Shown here: piece by piece, positions 7,030-11,783 of the stretch
How positions within the stretch are numbered: position 1 is the stretch's first letter
How the letters are laid out: each line of letters starts with the position of its first letter
Origin: an uncultured Eubacteriales bacterium
Lineage (GTDB): Bacteria; Bacillota; Clostridia; Oscillospirales; Butyricicoccaceae
Assembly: GCA_905199135.1 (NCBI GenBank)
Contig: CAJKFC010000058.1
Span: forward strand, 1 to 11,783
Direction of reading: 5' to 3'
Length of the DNA stretch: 11,783 nucleotides
Translations under genes and position numbers: made by a program
Notes under the pieces: generated by a model
Told to the model about the DNA's origin: nothing
Seen by the model: the letters and a program-made list of their open reading frames with translations, nothing else
Database searches by the model: none

Positions 7030-7665
7030 TTATTTATTTTCTGAACTTTCAATCCTATTTTGTTCAAGCTTCATGCGCTCTGCCTGAGAAAGCTTCAAAT
7101 ATACGGGATTGACGCTGTGGGCATCGGTGATTTCGCCTTTTTTCATATGTCTGTACGCCAGAACCGCGGCTTCGGCAGCTCCGAAAGCTTTTTCGGAGTA
7201 TACGACATCTGAACCTGTCTTTTCCTTTATTTTGTCCAGATCGTCAGAGCCGTTTTCACCTATCTGCGTAATCTCTCCGTTTTCACATCTGTAAAGTCCG
7301 TAGAAATAGTCGTTCTGTCTGGCTCTTATGAGAGGACAAATAACTCCGTCTCTGCCCTCGGCATAGGCACAGCACTCCAAAGCTGTCACTCCTATGAGTG
7401 GTTTTTCCAACATGAGGGCAAACCCCTTTGCGGCCGCTATTCCTATTCTGAGACCTGTAAAAGAGCCCGGACCTGTTACGACGGCAAAGGCATCTATATC
7501 CTTGAGCGTCAGCCGATTTCTCTCCAAAAGCTCGGTGCACACAGGAAGCACCGCCTCGCTGTGGCTGAGGTTTGTATTTTTTTCAATGCTGTCAATCAGT
7601 TTTCCATCGTCGGAAATTGCGGCGGAAGCTATCTTTCCCGATGTATCAATCGCAAAAATTTTCAT
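7030..7665 (-). CDS. tsaB: tRNA threonylcarbamoyladenosine biosynthesis protein TsaB
   Basis: Member of the ASKHA-fold TsaB/YeaZ family. It dimerises with TsaD and, with TsaE, transfers the threonylcarbamoyl group to A37 of ANN-decoding tRNAs. The N-terminal AIDTSG (5-10), LSHSE (33-37) and the hallmark GPGSFTGLRIG (65-75) are clear, and length (211 residues) is normal. It starts six bases after the tsaE stop with a GGTGATAG-like site. The usual next genes rimI and tsaD are absent here and rpiB and upp follow instead, so tsaD must lie elsewhere in the genome. The C-terminal half is the usual variable part. Confidence 0.95.
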   Translation of the reverse strand: MKIFAIDTSGKIASAAISDDGKLIDSIEKNTNLSHSEAVLPVCTELLERNRLTLKDIDAFAVVTGPGSFTGLRIGIAAAKGFALMLEKPLIGVTALECCAYAEGRDGVICPLIRARQNDYFYGLYRCENGEITQIGENGSDDLDKIKEKTGSDVVYSEKAFGAAEAAVLAYRHMKKGEITDAHSVNPVYLKLSQAERMKLEQNRIESSENK

Positions 7666-7671
7666 AAACTA

Positions 7672-8088
7672 TCACCGTGGGTCTACCACTATCTTCCTTG
7701 TATTTTCATCTGTTTTTTCTATCGAGATTATCACGGCGTCAGGCGGCATGGCATCCTCGACATTTTCGCTCCACTCCACAACGCACAGAGCTCCGCTGTC
7801 GAGATAATCCTCCCAGCCTATCTCATAAAGGCCGTCGCTTCCCGCTATTCTGTACATATCGAAATGGGCGATTTTTCTGTCGCCCCGATATTCGTTGACA
7901 ATCGTATATGTGGGGCTCGATACTCCGTCCGATGAGTTGGCGGCTTTGGCTATGCCCCTCGTGAGGGCGGTTTTTCCCGCTCCCAGATCTCCTCTTAAAG
8001 CAAAGACACTTCTATCCTTAAACAAATTATATATTTGAGCGCCTATCTCTTCGGTATTTTCGGCGCTTTCCGATATAAATTCCAGCAT
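7672..8088 (-). CDS. tsaE: tRNA threonylcarbamoyladenosine biosynthesis ATPase TsaE
   Basis: P-loop ATPase (YjeE family) that drives turnover of the TsaB-TsaD complex in t6A synthesis. At 138 residues it is the expected length. The Walker A motif GDLGAGKT (33-40), the family segment SSPTYTIVNEY (57-67), HFDMYRI (75-81) and VVEWSEN (103-109) are all present. TAAAGGAG precedes the ATG. It is the first gene of the reverse operon, with the promoter at 8167-8195 and a leader of about 72 bases that holds a short open frame ending in the ribosome binding site. Confidence 0.96.
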   Translation of the reverse strand: MLEFISESAENTEEIGAQIYNLFKDRSVFALRGDLGAGKTALTRGIAKAANSSDGVSSPTYTIVNEYRGDRKIAHFDMYRIAGSDGLYEIGWEDYLDSGALCVVEWSENVEDAMPPDAVIISIEKTDENTRKIVVDPR

Positions 8089-8097
8089 ATTTCTCCT

Positions 8098-8160
8098 TTA
8101 TTCTTGCATACGGTCTAAACGCGGTGACCGAGAAGCGCAGATATTCCGTACAATGTTCAT
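8098..8160 (-). other. possible 20-codon leader ORF upstream of tsaE, speculative
   Basis: An ATG at 8160-8158 opens a 20-codon frame ending at TAA 8100-8098, whose bases are part of the tsaE TAAAGGAG site. The ATG falls at about +1 of the predicted promoter (six bases separate it from TATAAT), so it would be translated leaderless. The Arg codons are all CGN, unlike the genome's AGA/AGG preference, which argues against a conserved peptide. Chance is a real possibility. Confidence 0.2.
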
Positions 8161-8166
8161 ACGCAC

Positions 8167-8195
8167 ATTATACCATAATTACCAATAAATTTAAA
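8167..8195 (-). promoter_or_regulatory. promoter of the tsaE-tsaB-rpiB-upp operon
   Basis: On the reverse strand TTTAAA (8195-8190) and a perfect TATAAT (8172-8167) are separated by 17 bases, with TATGG just before the -10. It lies back to back with the promoter of the forward SEDS gene, with eight bases between the two -35 elements. Confidence 0.7.
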
Positions 8196-8203
8196 GTATT
8201 TTA

Positions 8204-8232
8204 TTGAATATATTTGTCGTTTATGGTACAAT
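8204..8232 (+). promoter_or_regulatory. promoter of the SEDS-family gene
   Basis: TTGAAT (8204-8209) and TACAAT (8227-8232) are separated by 17 bases, with TATGG just before the -10, as in the divergent promoter. The first TTG that could open the SEDS reading frame is this -35 element, which argues that translation begins downstream at 8306. Confidence 0.7.
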
Positions 8233-8238
8233 ATCTTC

Positions 8239-8280
8239 AAACGGACATAACGGTTACGGTGTGCTGCCGTTTTATTTTTC
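8239..8280 (+). promoter_or_regulatory. hairpin and T-rich tract in the SEDS gene leader
   Basis: AAACGG (8239-8244) can pair with CCGTTT (8267-8272), followed by a T-rich run (TTTATTTTT). Two further ACGG copies at 8250 and 8256 compete for the same right arm. The arrangement looks like a weak intrinsic terminator inside a 5' leader and might attenuate. The stems are short, so this is tentative. Confidence 0.25.
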
Positions 8281-8305
8281 TATAATCTATTTTTCAGAGG
8301 ACAGC

Positions 8306-9433
8306 ATGAATCTTTTTATTCAATCACTAAAGGAATACCTCAAAAAAACCGACTGGTTTTTGCTGATTTTTTCCCTTGTCACCAGCATTTACGGCCTTGT
8401 ACTGATATACAGCGCCACCCGCAGCTTCAACAGCGACAAGTATATGTATGTTCAGATAGCGGCTCTCGTCATGGGCATAATTATTTTCTTTGTTGTAGGC
8501 ACTTTCAATTTTGAACAGCTGAGTCACTTTTGGATACCCATTCTGTTTTTCAACCTGCTGTTTCTCATGTCGGTGCTGTTTTTCGGAGAGGCGGGAGACT
8601 CGGGCAACACCAGCTGGATACGCTTTGACGCCCTCGGAATAGGTATACAGCCCGGCGAAATAGGCAAGCTGTTGTTTATTTTCACCTTTTCCAAGCACAT
8701 CTCCCTTGTAGGCGAAAAAATAAATCACCCTCTGTCGGTTCTGGCACTTCTCGCCCACGGCGGAGCAACTGTTTTGGCCGCTTACATTTTCTCAAAGGAT
8801 TTGGGTATGGCCATAACCTACCTTCTTATCATGGCCATTATGCTTATTGCCAGCGGCCTGAGCCTTAAATGGATCGTTCCCATGGGCGGCCTTTCTTTAG
8901 CTTCTGTTCCCTTTATATGGAAATATGTCCTCAAGGACTATCAGCGCCTCAGAATAGAGGTGGTCTGGAATCCAGAGGCTTCGGAAAAATATGCATACCA
9001 CGCCAAACAGGCCAAAATAGCCATAGGTTCGGGCGGACTTACAGGCTGCGGATTTTTGCAGGGCAAGCAGACTCAATATGCCCTTCTTCCCGCCAAGCAT
9101 ACCGACTTCATTTTTGCCGTATGTGCCGAGGAATTCGGTCTTGTCGGCTGCGCGATACTCATGGCTCTGCTTTCAGCAATAATCCTCAAAATATTCTACA
9201 ACGCCCTCAAGATGAACGACACCATGTCTTTCTGCATGTGCATCGGAATCGGCGCCATGTTTTTAAGTCAGACCCTTATAAATATCGGCATGTGCGCGGG
9301 AGTTGCCCCTGTCATCGGTCTTACCCTCCCCTTTGTCAGCTACGGCGGTTCTTCTCTCGTCACCAATTTCTGTGCAATAGGCATGCTCTCTTCCCTGCTG
9401 ATACACAACAGACCCCGAAGAGTCATGTGGTAA
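8306..9433 (+). CDS. rodA: FtsW/RodA/SpoVE (SEDS) peptidoglycan glycosyltransferase
   Basis: Polytopic membrane protein of about ten helices and 375 residues that polymerises lipid II into glycan strands with a partner class B penicillin-binding protein. Family features are SWIRF followed by IQPGEIGK (114-121; usually QPSE), the extracytoplasmic loop with LPAKHTDFIFAVCAEE (261-276) that holds the catalytic Asp267 (the usual Glu after LP is Ala), and PFVSYGGSS (342-350) near the C-terminus. The start at ATG 8306 has an AGAGGA site; upstream extension would run into the promoter. I favour RodA (elongation) over FtsW or SpoVE from the short N-terminus and the absence of division genes, but this is weak. 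It is divergent from the tsaE operon and is monocistronic, closed by the terminator at 9485. Confidence 0.9.
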   Translation: MNLFIQSLKEYLKKTDWFLLIFSLVTSIYGLVLIYSATRSFNSDKYMYVQIAALVMGIIIFFVVGTFNFEQLSHFWIPILFFNLLFLMSVLFFGEAGDSGNTSWIRFDALGIGIQPGEIGKLLFIFTFSKHISLVGEKINHPLSVLALLAHGGATVLAAYIFSKDLGMAITYLLIMAIMLIASGLSLKWIVPMGGLSLASVPFIWKYVLKDYQRLRIEVVWNPEASEKYAYHAKQAKIAIGSGGLTGCGFLQGKQTQYALLPAKHTDFIFAVCAEEFGLVGCAILMALLSAIILKIFYNALKMNDTMSFCMCIGIGAMFLSQTLINIGMCAGVAPVIGLTLPFVSYGGSSLVTNFCAIGMLSSLLIHNRPRRVMW

Positions 9434-9484
9434 AATTATAACTTACAACGCTTTTTTACACATCATAAATATACAGTTCTGTTC

Positions 9485-9522
9485 GGGCAGCATGGCAAAT
9501 TGCTATGCTGCCCTTGCTTTTT
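9485..9522 (+). terminator. intrinsic terminator of the SEDS gene
   Basis: GGGCAGCAT (9485-9493) pairs perfectly with ATGCTGCCC (9505-9513). Three more inner pairs (GGC with GCT, one wobble) reduce the loop to AAATT. A TTGCTTTTT tract follows at 9514-9522. It lies 51 bases after the stop and closes the SEDS transcript before the MarR promoter. Confidence 0.88.
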
Positions 9523-9619
9523 ACATCAAAAAGGTCTGACTTAGCTATTCTCTCATCTTCTGCTGCCATGTCACCCGTTGATTGTTATATTATACTGTAT
9601 CTCATTTACATATGCCCTC

Positions 9620-9648
9620 TTGACATAAATCCAAATTCGGATTATAAT
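9620..9648 (+). promoter_or_regulatory. consensus sigma-A promoter of the MarR-GNAT pair
   Basis: TTGACA (9620-9625) and TATAAT (9643-9648) are both perfect consensus hexamers separated by 17 bases, the strongest promoter in the window. The spacer and the start-site region each carry a palindromic operator, so it is probably tightly repressed. Confidence 0.9.
9628..9643. promoter_or_regulatory. operator 1, probable MarR binding site
   Basis: AATCCAAATTCGGATT is a 16-bp inverted repeat with arms AATCC and GGATT around AATT; only the sixth and eleventh positions break symmetry. It fills the spacer between -35 and -10, where a bound repressor would exclude RNA polymerase. Assignment to the downstream MarR protein is inferred from position. 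Confidence 0.7.
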
Positions 9649-9654
9649 AAAATC

Positions 9655-9670
9655 AATCCTAATTCGGATT
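9655..9670. promoter_or_regulatory. operator 2, probable MarR binding site
   Basis: AATCCTAATTCGGATT differs from operator 1 at one base and lies 27 bp downstream, centre to centre. It covers the expected transcription start and ends 19 bases before the marR ATG. Confidence 0.7.
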
Positions 9671-9689
9671 GAAATTGAGAGGTGATAAA

Positions 9690-10118
9690 ATGCAGTCAAA
9701 CCGTGAAAAAATACGACGGCTTATGATAGCGATCGATCAAATCGATCAAGCATATTACAGAGCACTGCGTACACTTGGCATTAAAGCCAACGCCTTTGTT
9801 CTGTTTTATGCTATTGCTGACGGACAGCCTTACTCACAAAAAAGAATCTGTGATGAATGGTCTGTCCCGCGAACGACGCTTAATACCATAGTTCAGGAAT
9901 ATATCGGAAAAGGATATATCCTCCTGGTATCTACGGGACACAAAGAAAAAGAGATTATATTAACCGACACCGGAAAAGCCTTTGTAAAAGAGGTTTTGAC
10001 TCCGATTTTCTCAGCGGAAGAAACGGCAATAGCACCTTTTCTCAATACCATGTTCGTAGAACAAACGGAGGAGCTGGCAAAAAAGATTAAAGCTGAATTT
10101 AATAGAATTGAAAAATAA
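9690..10118 (+). CDS. MarR-family transcriptional regulator
   Basis: Winged-helix dimeric regulator of 142 residues, typically released from DNA by small aromatic or toxic ligands. A helical dimerisation segment (1 to about 45) is followed by a helix-turn-helix (about 47-72; YSQKRICDEWSVPRTTLNTIVQEYIGKGYI) and a wing with KEKEIILTDTGKAF (85-98), a typical MarR signature. The ATG at 9690 has a GAGAGGTGA site. An in-frame TTG at 9669 overlaps operator 2 and is rejected as a start. Two 16-bp palindromes in its promoter suggest autoregulation. The GNAT gene follows within about 25 bases, or overlaps if its frame is opened at TTG 10108, so they share a transcript. The ligand is not predictable. 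Confidence 0.9.
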   Translation: MQSNREKIRRLMIAIDQIDQAYYRALRTLGIKANAFVLFYAIADGQPYSQKRICDEWSVPRTTLNTIVQEYIGKGYILLVSTGHKEKEIILTDTGKAFVKEVLTPIFSAEETAIAPFLNTMFVEQTEELAKKIKAEFNRIEK

Positions 10119-10143
10119 AACTTATGAAAGGAAATTTACTGTA

Positions 10144-10677
10144 TTGGAAAATCAAAATATCAAATTAGAACAAGTTGATTTATCAGAGCTTCCGCAATTT
10201 ACAAAAAATCTTCAGGAGGCATTTTCTGTCGCGGTTAAAGAAAAATTCGGAACAAACGACCCAATTCCTTCCGAAAAAGACATAAGTTCTTCGTTTTATG
10301 CCGAAGGGTCGGCATCCTATCATATCGTTTTAAATGAAAAGCGCGTAGGCGGCGCCATACTCGTAATTGATGAGAAAACACAGCATAACTCATTGGATCT
10401 GTTTTTTATCTCACCGGAGCACCACAGCCACGGTCTGGGTCTTGCTGCCTGGAAAGCCATAGAGGCGAAGTATCCCGACACAGCCGTCTAGGAAACCGTG
10501 ACGCCCTATTTTGAGGAACGCAACATACACTTTTACATCAATAAATGCGGATTCCATATTGTCGAGTTTTTTAACAAACATCATATAGACCCCAATATGC
10601 CCCTTCCTGAAAATCAGTGCGGCGAGCCAATACCCGGTGCGGATGCTTTTTTTCGTTTTGAAAAAGTGATGAAATAA
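10144..10677 (+). pseudogene. GNAT-family N-acetyltransferase interrupted by an in-frame TAG
   Basis: Acetyl-CoA-dependent acetyltransferase. The acetyl-CoA motif is HHSHGLGLAAWKAIE (93-107), a variant of the R/Q-x-x-G-x-G/A loop, preceded by the SLDLFFISPEH strand. A TAG at 10489-10491 ends the frame after 115 residues. Beyond it the same frame stays open for 61 codons and encodes a typical GNAT C-terminus (ETVTPYFEERNIHFYINKCGF, then VEFFNKHH) to a TAA at 10675-10677. Related proteins, as I recall them, have Trp just before ETVTPYF, so one G-to-A change (TGG to TAG) explains the break. TAG also ends the thrC and carboxypeptidase genes here, so general reassignment is unlikely. The start is probably TTG 10144, 11 bases after GAAAGGA; TTG 10108, overlapping the MarR gene, is an alternative. 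A truncated product would lack the last strands of the fold. Confidence 0.85.
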
Positions 10678-10681
10678 TATA

Positions 10682-10698
10682 AAAAGCTTTCTGCTTTT
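10682..10698 (+). terminator. weak hairpin after the GNAT gene
   Basis: AAAAGC (10682-10687) pairs with GCTTTT (10693-10698) around a five-base loop, with T-rich sequence in the right arm. It begins five bases after the GNAT stop. The stem is short and AU-rich, so termination may be partial. Confidence 0.35.
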
Positions 10699-10712
10699 CT
10701 GGCATATCAATT

Positions 10713-10785
10713 TTTAAAATATTTTAAATTTCAGGTATTGTATTGTCAAGTGCGATATGATAAAATAAAGATAATATTTTAAATT
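10713..10785. repeat. paired AT-rich direct repeats flanking the tetR promoter
   Basis: The 13-mer AATATTTTAAATT occurs exactly at 10718-10730 and 10773-10785, 55 bases apart, one copy on each side of the tetR -35/-10. The first copy lies in a perfect 16-bp palindrome, TTTAAAATATTTTAAA (10713-10728). The placement would suit operators of the TetR protein, but the sequence is nearly pure A and T, so chance is plausible. Confidence 0.35.
10738..10766 (+). promoter_or_regulatory. probable tetR promoter
   Basis: TTGTAT (10738-10743) and TAAAAT (10761-10766) are separated by 17 bases, about 44 bases before the tetR start codon. Matches to consensus are moderate. Confidence 0.5.
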
Positions 10786-10810
10786 AGTTTTTATTTTTAG
10801 GAGGAGCTAT

Positions 10811-11422
10811 ATGCCGAAGGTCGCGTATTCCGAACAGGAAAGAGAGAATATAAGAAAATCGCTTATTTCCGTCGGTCTTGATCTGATGGCAAAACAGGGC
10901 ATACAGCACACCACCGTCGAACAGATATATAAATCTGTCGGCATTTCTCGTACTTTTTTCTACTCCTTCTTCCCCACAAAAGAGGATTTAATCGTCGAAG
11001 CCCTGTATCTTCAGCAGCCCAAAATCATCGAATACGCTCAAAGACTTATGTCCGACACATCTCTCAACTGGCGGCAGGCAGTCAAACAGTTTCTTCACAC
11101 ATGCTGTTACGGTGAAAAACACGGCATAGCCGTTTTGACCATTGAAGAACAGCAGCTCATATTCCGCCGACTGTCTGATGACGGATATAAGACATTTCGC
11201 GAAAAGCAATTCCGCCTTTTCGGCAACATTTTAGAGTGTTTCGGCATAAAGGCCGACATAGAAAAAATAGCTCTTTTTACCAATCTCTGCCTTACCGTAA
11301 TGGTGGTCCGCAGAGCCATACCCGACACTTTGCCGCTGCTTGTGCCCGATGCCGCAGATCAAACGGCAGACTTTTTACTCGAATCCACGGTAGACTGTCT
11401 GGAAAAGATGAAAAACAGCTAA
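10811..11422 (+). CDS. TetR/AcrR-family transcriptional regulator
   Basis: One-component repressor of 203 residues, normal family length. The N-terminal DNA-binding domain (about 10-56) carries the helix-turn-helix TTVEQIYKSVGISRTFFYSFFPTKEDL (34-60), the usual TetR pattern. The C-terminal helical domain (about 65-200) is the ligand-binding and dimerisation part and gives no clue to the ligand; it has a CC pair (HTCCYGEKHG) and a VMVVRRAIPD segment. The ATG has a strong AGGAGGAG site. It has its own promoter and terminator. A gene of unknown function begins 188 bases downstream on the same strand with a similar leader, and is a candidate target. Ile codons are often ATA, as in the core region. 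Confidence 0.93.
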   Translation: MPKVAYSEQERENIRKSLISVGLDLMAKQGIQHTTVEQIYKSVGISRTFFYSFFPTKEDLIVEALYLQQPKIIEYAQRLMSDTSLNWRQAVKQFLHTCCYGEKHGIAVLTIEEQQLIFRRLSDDGYKTFREKQFRLFGNILECFGIKADIEKIALFTNLCLTVMVVRRAIPDTLPLLVPDAADQTADFLLESTVDCLEKMKNS

Positions 11423-11433
11423 AATATTCAAAC

Positions 11434-11473
11434 CCGTCCGAATACTGTCGGCGCAATATCGGACGGTTTTATT
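11434..11473 (+). terminator. intrinsic terminator of tetR
   Basis: CCGTCCGA (11434-11441) pairs with TCGGACGG (11459-11466) as a perfect 8-bp stem with a 17-base loop, followed by TTTTATTT. It starts 11 bases after the tetR stop. Confidence 0.8.
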
Positions 11474-11485
11474 TCACCAAAAATA

Positions 11486-11562
11486 AATACAAAGTATCAA
11501 AACAATCTTTATTTTGTATTGAGCAAATTATTATGCCGTATGTAAATAAGACCTGAAGGTCT
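11486..11562. promoter_or_regulatory. inverted repeats upstream of the terminal gene
   Basis: AATACAAA (11486-11493) and TTTGTATT (11513-11520) form an 8-bp inverted repeat with a 19-base gap. Further down, AGACCT-GA-AGGTCT (11549-11562) is a perfect palindrome with a two-base centre, too tight for a good hairpin and therefore operator-like. The promoter of the last gene must lie in this 188-base gap. TTGAGC with TAAATA at an 18-base spacing (11518-11547) is possible but poor, so I do not call it as a separate feature. Confidence 0.35.
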
Positions 11563-11610
11563 GATGTTTTTAATATGATTCTAAATTAAATTTATTTTCA
11601 GGAGGAAGTT

Positions 11611-11783
11611 ATGGGATTCTTAAGCAAATTATTCAAGGGACCGCAGGTCGACATGGAAAAGAGCGACGCAAACGCAAAAAAGATGCGCGTGCTCTTCAAT
11701 AATGTAGTTCCGAACGGCGACAATTACAAGCTGATTTTCGGCTACACAGAAGATGTCAGCCGATTCAATTACGGCTTCGTCCA
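11611..11783 (+). CDS. unrecognised protein, N-terminal 57 codons, truncated by the window edge
   Basis: An ATG at 11611 follows a strong AGGAGGAAG site by a few bases and opens a frame with no stop to the window end. The protein begins MGFLSKLFKGP, an amphipathic, basic start seen in many small cytosolic or membrane-peripheral proteins, then a Lys/Asp-rich stretch (MEKSDANAKK) and a soluble-looking strand-rich part ending in GYTEDVSRFNYGFV. There is no signal peptide or transmembrane helix in the visible part. I do not recognise the family and assign no function. Codon use is well ordered and the ribosome binding site is good, so it is very likely a real gene. It sits downstream of tetR in the same direction, separated by a terminator and palindromic sequence, and may be regulated by it. 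Confidence 0.75.
   Translation, partial: MGFLSKLFKGPQVDMEKSDANAKKMRVLFNNVVPNGDNYKLIFGYTEDVSRFNYGFV

Noticed and set aside
8111..8130. Hairpin CGGTC/GACCG in the tsaE leader as a riboswitch or terminator
   Set aside because: It is only a 5-bp stem with a 10-base loop and no T tract, and it matches no riboswitch class I recognise.
8204..8305. Extended N-terminus of the SEDS protein from TTG 8204
   Set aside because: The TTG is the -35 hexamer of a well-spaced promoter, so it would not be transcribed. ATG 8306 has a better ribosome binding site and gives a normal family N-terminus.
8869..9441. Forward open frame of 190 codons inside the SEDS gene in another frame
   Set aside because: It overlaps the part of the SEDS gene that encodes catalytic Asp267 and the PFVSYGGSS motif, and its translation is rich in Arg, His and Ser as expected for a shifted frame.
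9669..9689. Extended MarR start at TTG 9669
   Set aside because: It overlaps operator 2 and has no ribosome binding site; ATG 9690 follows GAGAGGTGA.
10489..10491. Genome-wide TAG reassignment as the explanation for the GNAT interruption
   Set aside because: TAG is the natural stop of the PLP-enzyme gene (909-911) and of the carboxypeptidase gene (5913-5915), both at the expected C-terminal ends.
11236..11556. Forward open frame of 106 codons overlapping the end of tetR
   Set aside because: It runs through the tetR terminator hairpin and has no ribosome binding site or recognisable domain.
1..11783. Insertion sequences, CRISPR arrays, phage or defence genes, tRNA or rRNA
   Set aside because: I looked on both strands and found no transposase-like frame, regularly spaced repeat array, long terminal inverted repeats or conserved tRNA/rRNA sequence.

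Overview
The window looks like chromosomal DNA from an anaerobic, low-to-mid-GC Firmicute of the class Clostridia. Reasons: strong Gram-positive ribosome binding sites (AGGAGG type), sigma-A type promoters, a WalR/PhoP-like two-component system, an S11 D,D-carboxypeptidase with a signal peptide, a SEDS protein, heavy use of ATA for Ile and AGA/AGG for Arg, and a fragment resembling the C-terminus of the spore-maturation protein SpmB. I cannot name the species, and a metagenomic origin is possible.

Layout. 1-830: the end of a forward membrane protein (probable SpmB) converges on a reverse inositol-monophosphatase-family gene that seems to lack its N-terminal helix. Codon use here differs sharply from the rest, with a boundary at about 831-908. 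909-4489, reverse: response regulator, sensor kinase, RidA and a threonine-synthase-family PLP enzyme, packed as one operon. 4518-5915, forward and divergent from that operon: a D-alanyl-D-alanine carboxypeptidase with its own near-consensus promoter. 5924-5947: a shared hairpin between convergent genes. 5946-8088, reverse: tsaE, tsaB, rpiB and upp (t6A tRNA modification, pentose phosphate isomerisation, uracil salvage) as one operon. 8167-8232: back-to-back divergent promoters. 8306-9433, forward: a RodA/FtsW-type SEDS glycan polymerase followed by a strong terminator.

9434-11783 is a more accessory-looking segment. It holds a MarR regulator under a consensus promoter with two 16-bp operator-like palindromes, then a GNAT acetyltransferase interrupted by an in-frame TAG where a Trp codon is expected. 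A TetR regulator follows with its own promoter and terminator, and the window ends inside an unrecognised gene with a strong ribosome binding site.

The core theme is envelope maintenance (carboxypeptidase, SEDS polymerase, WalR/PhoP-like system) next to housekeeping tRNA and nucleotide genes, with a regulator-rich cassette at the right. I see no rRNA, tRNA, CRISPR array, insertion sequence or phage gene. No clearly new multi-gene system is visible. The points most worth following up are the interrupted acetyltransferase, the non-canonical kinase start, the codon-use break at the left, and the two-component/RidA/PLP-enzyme operon.
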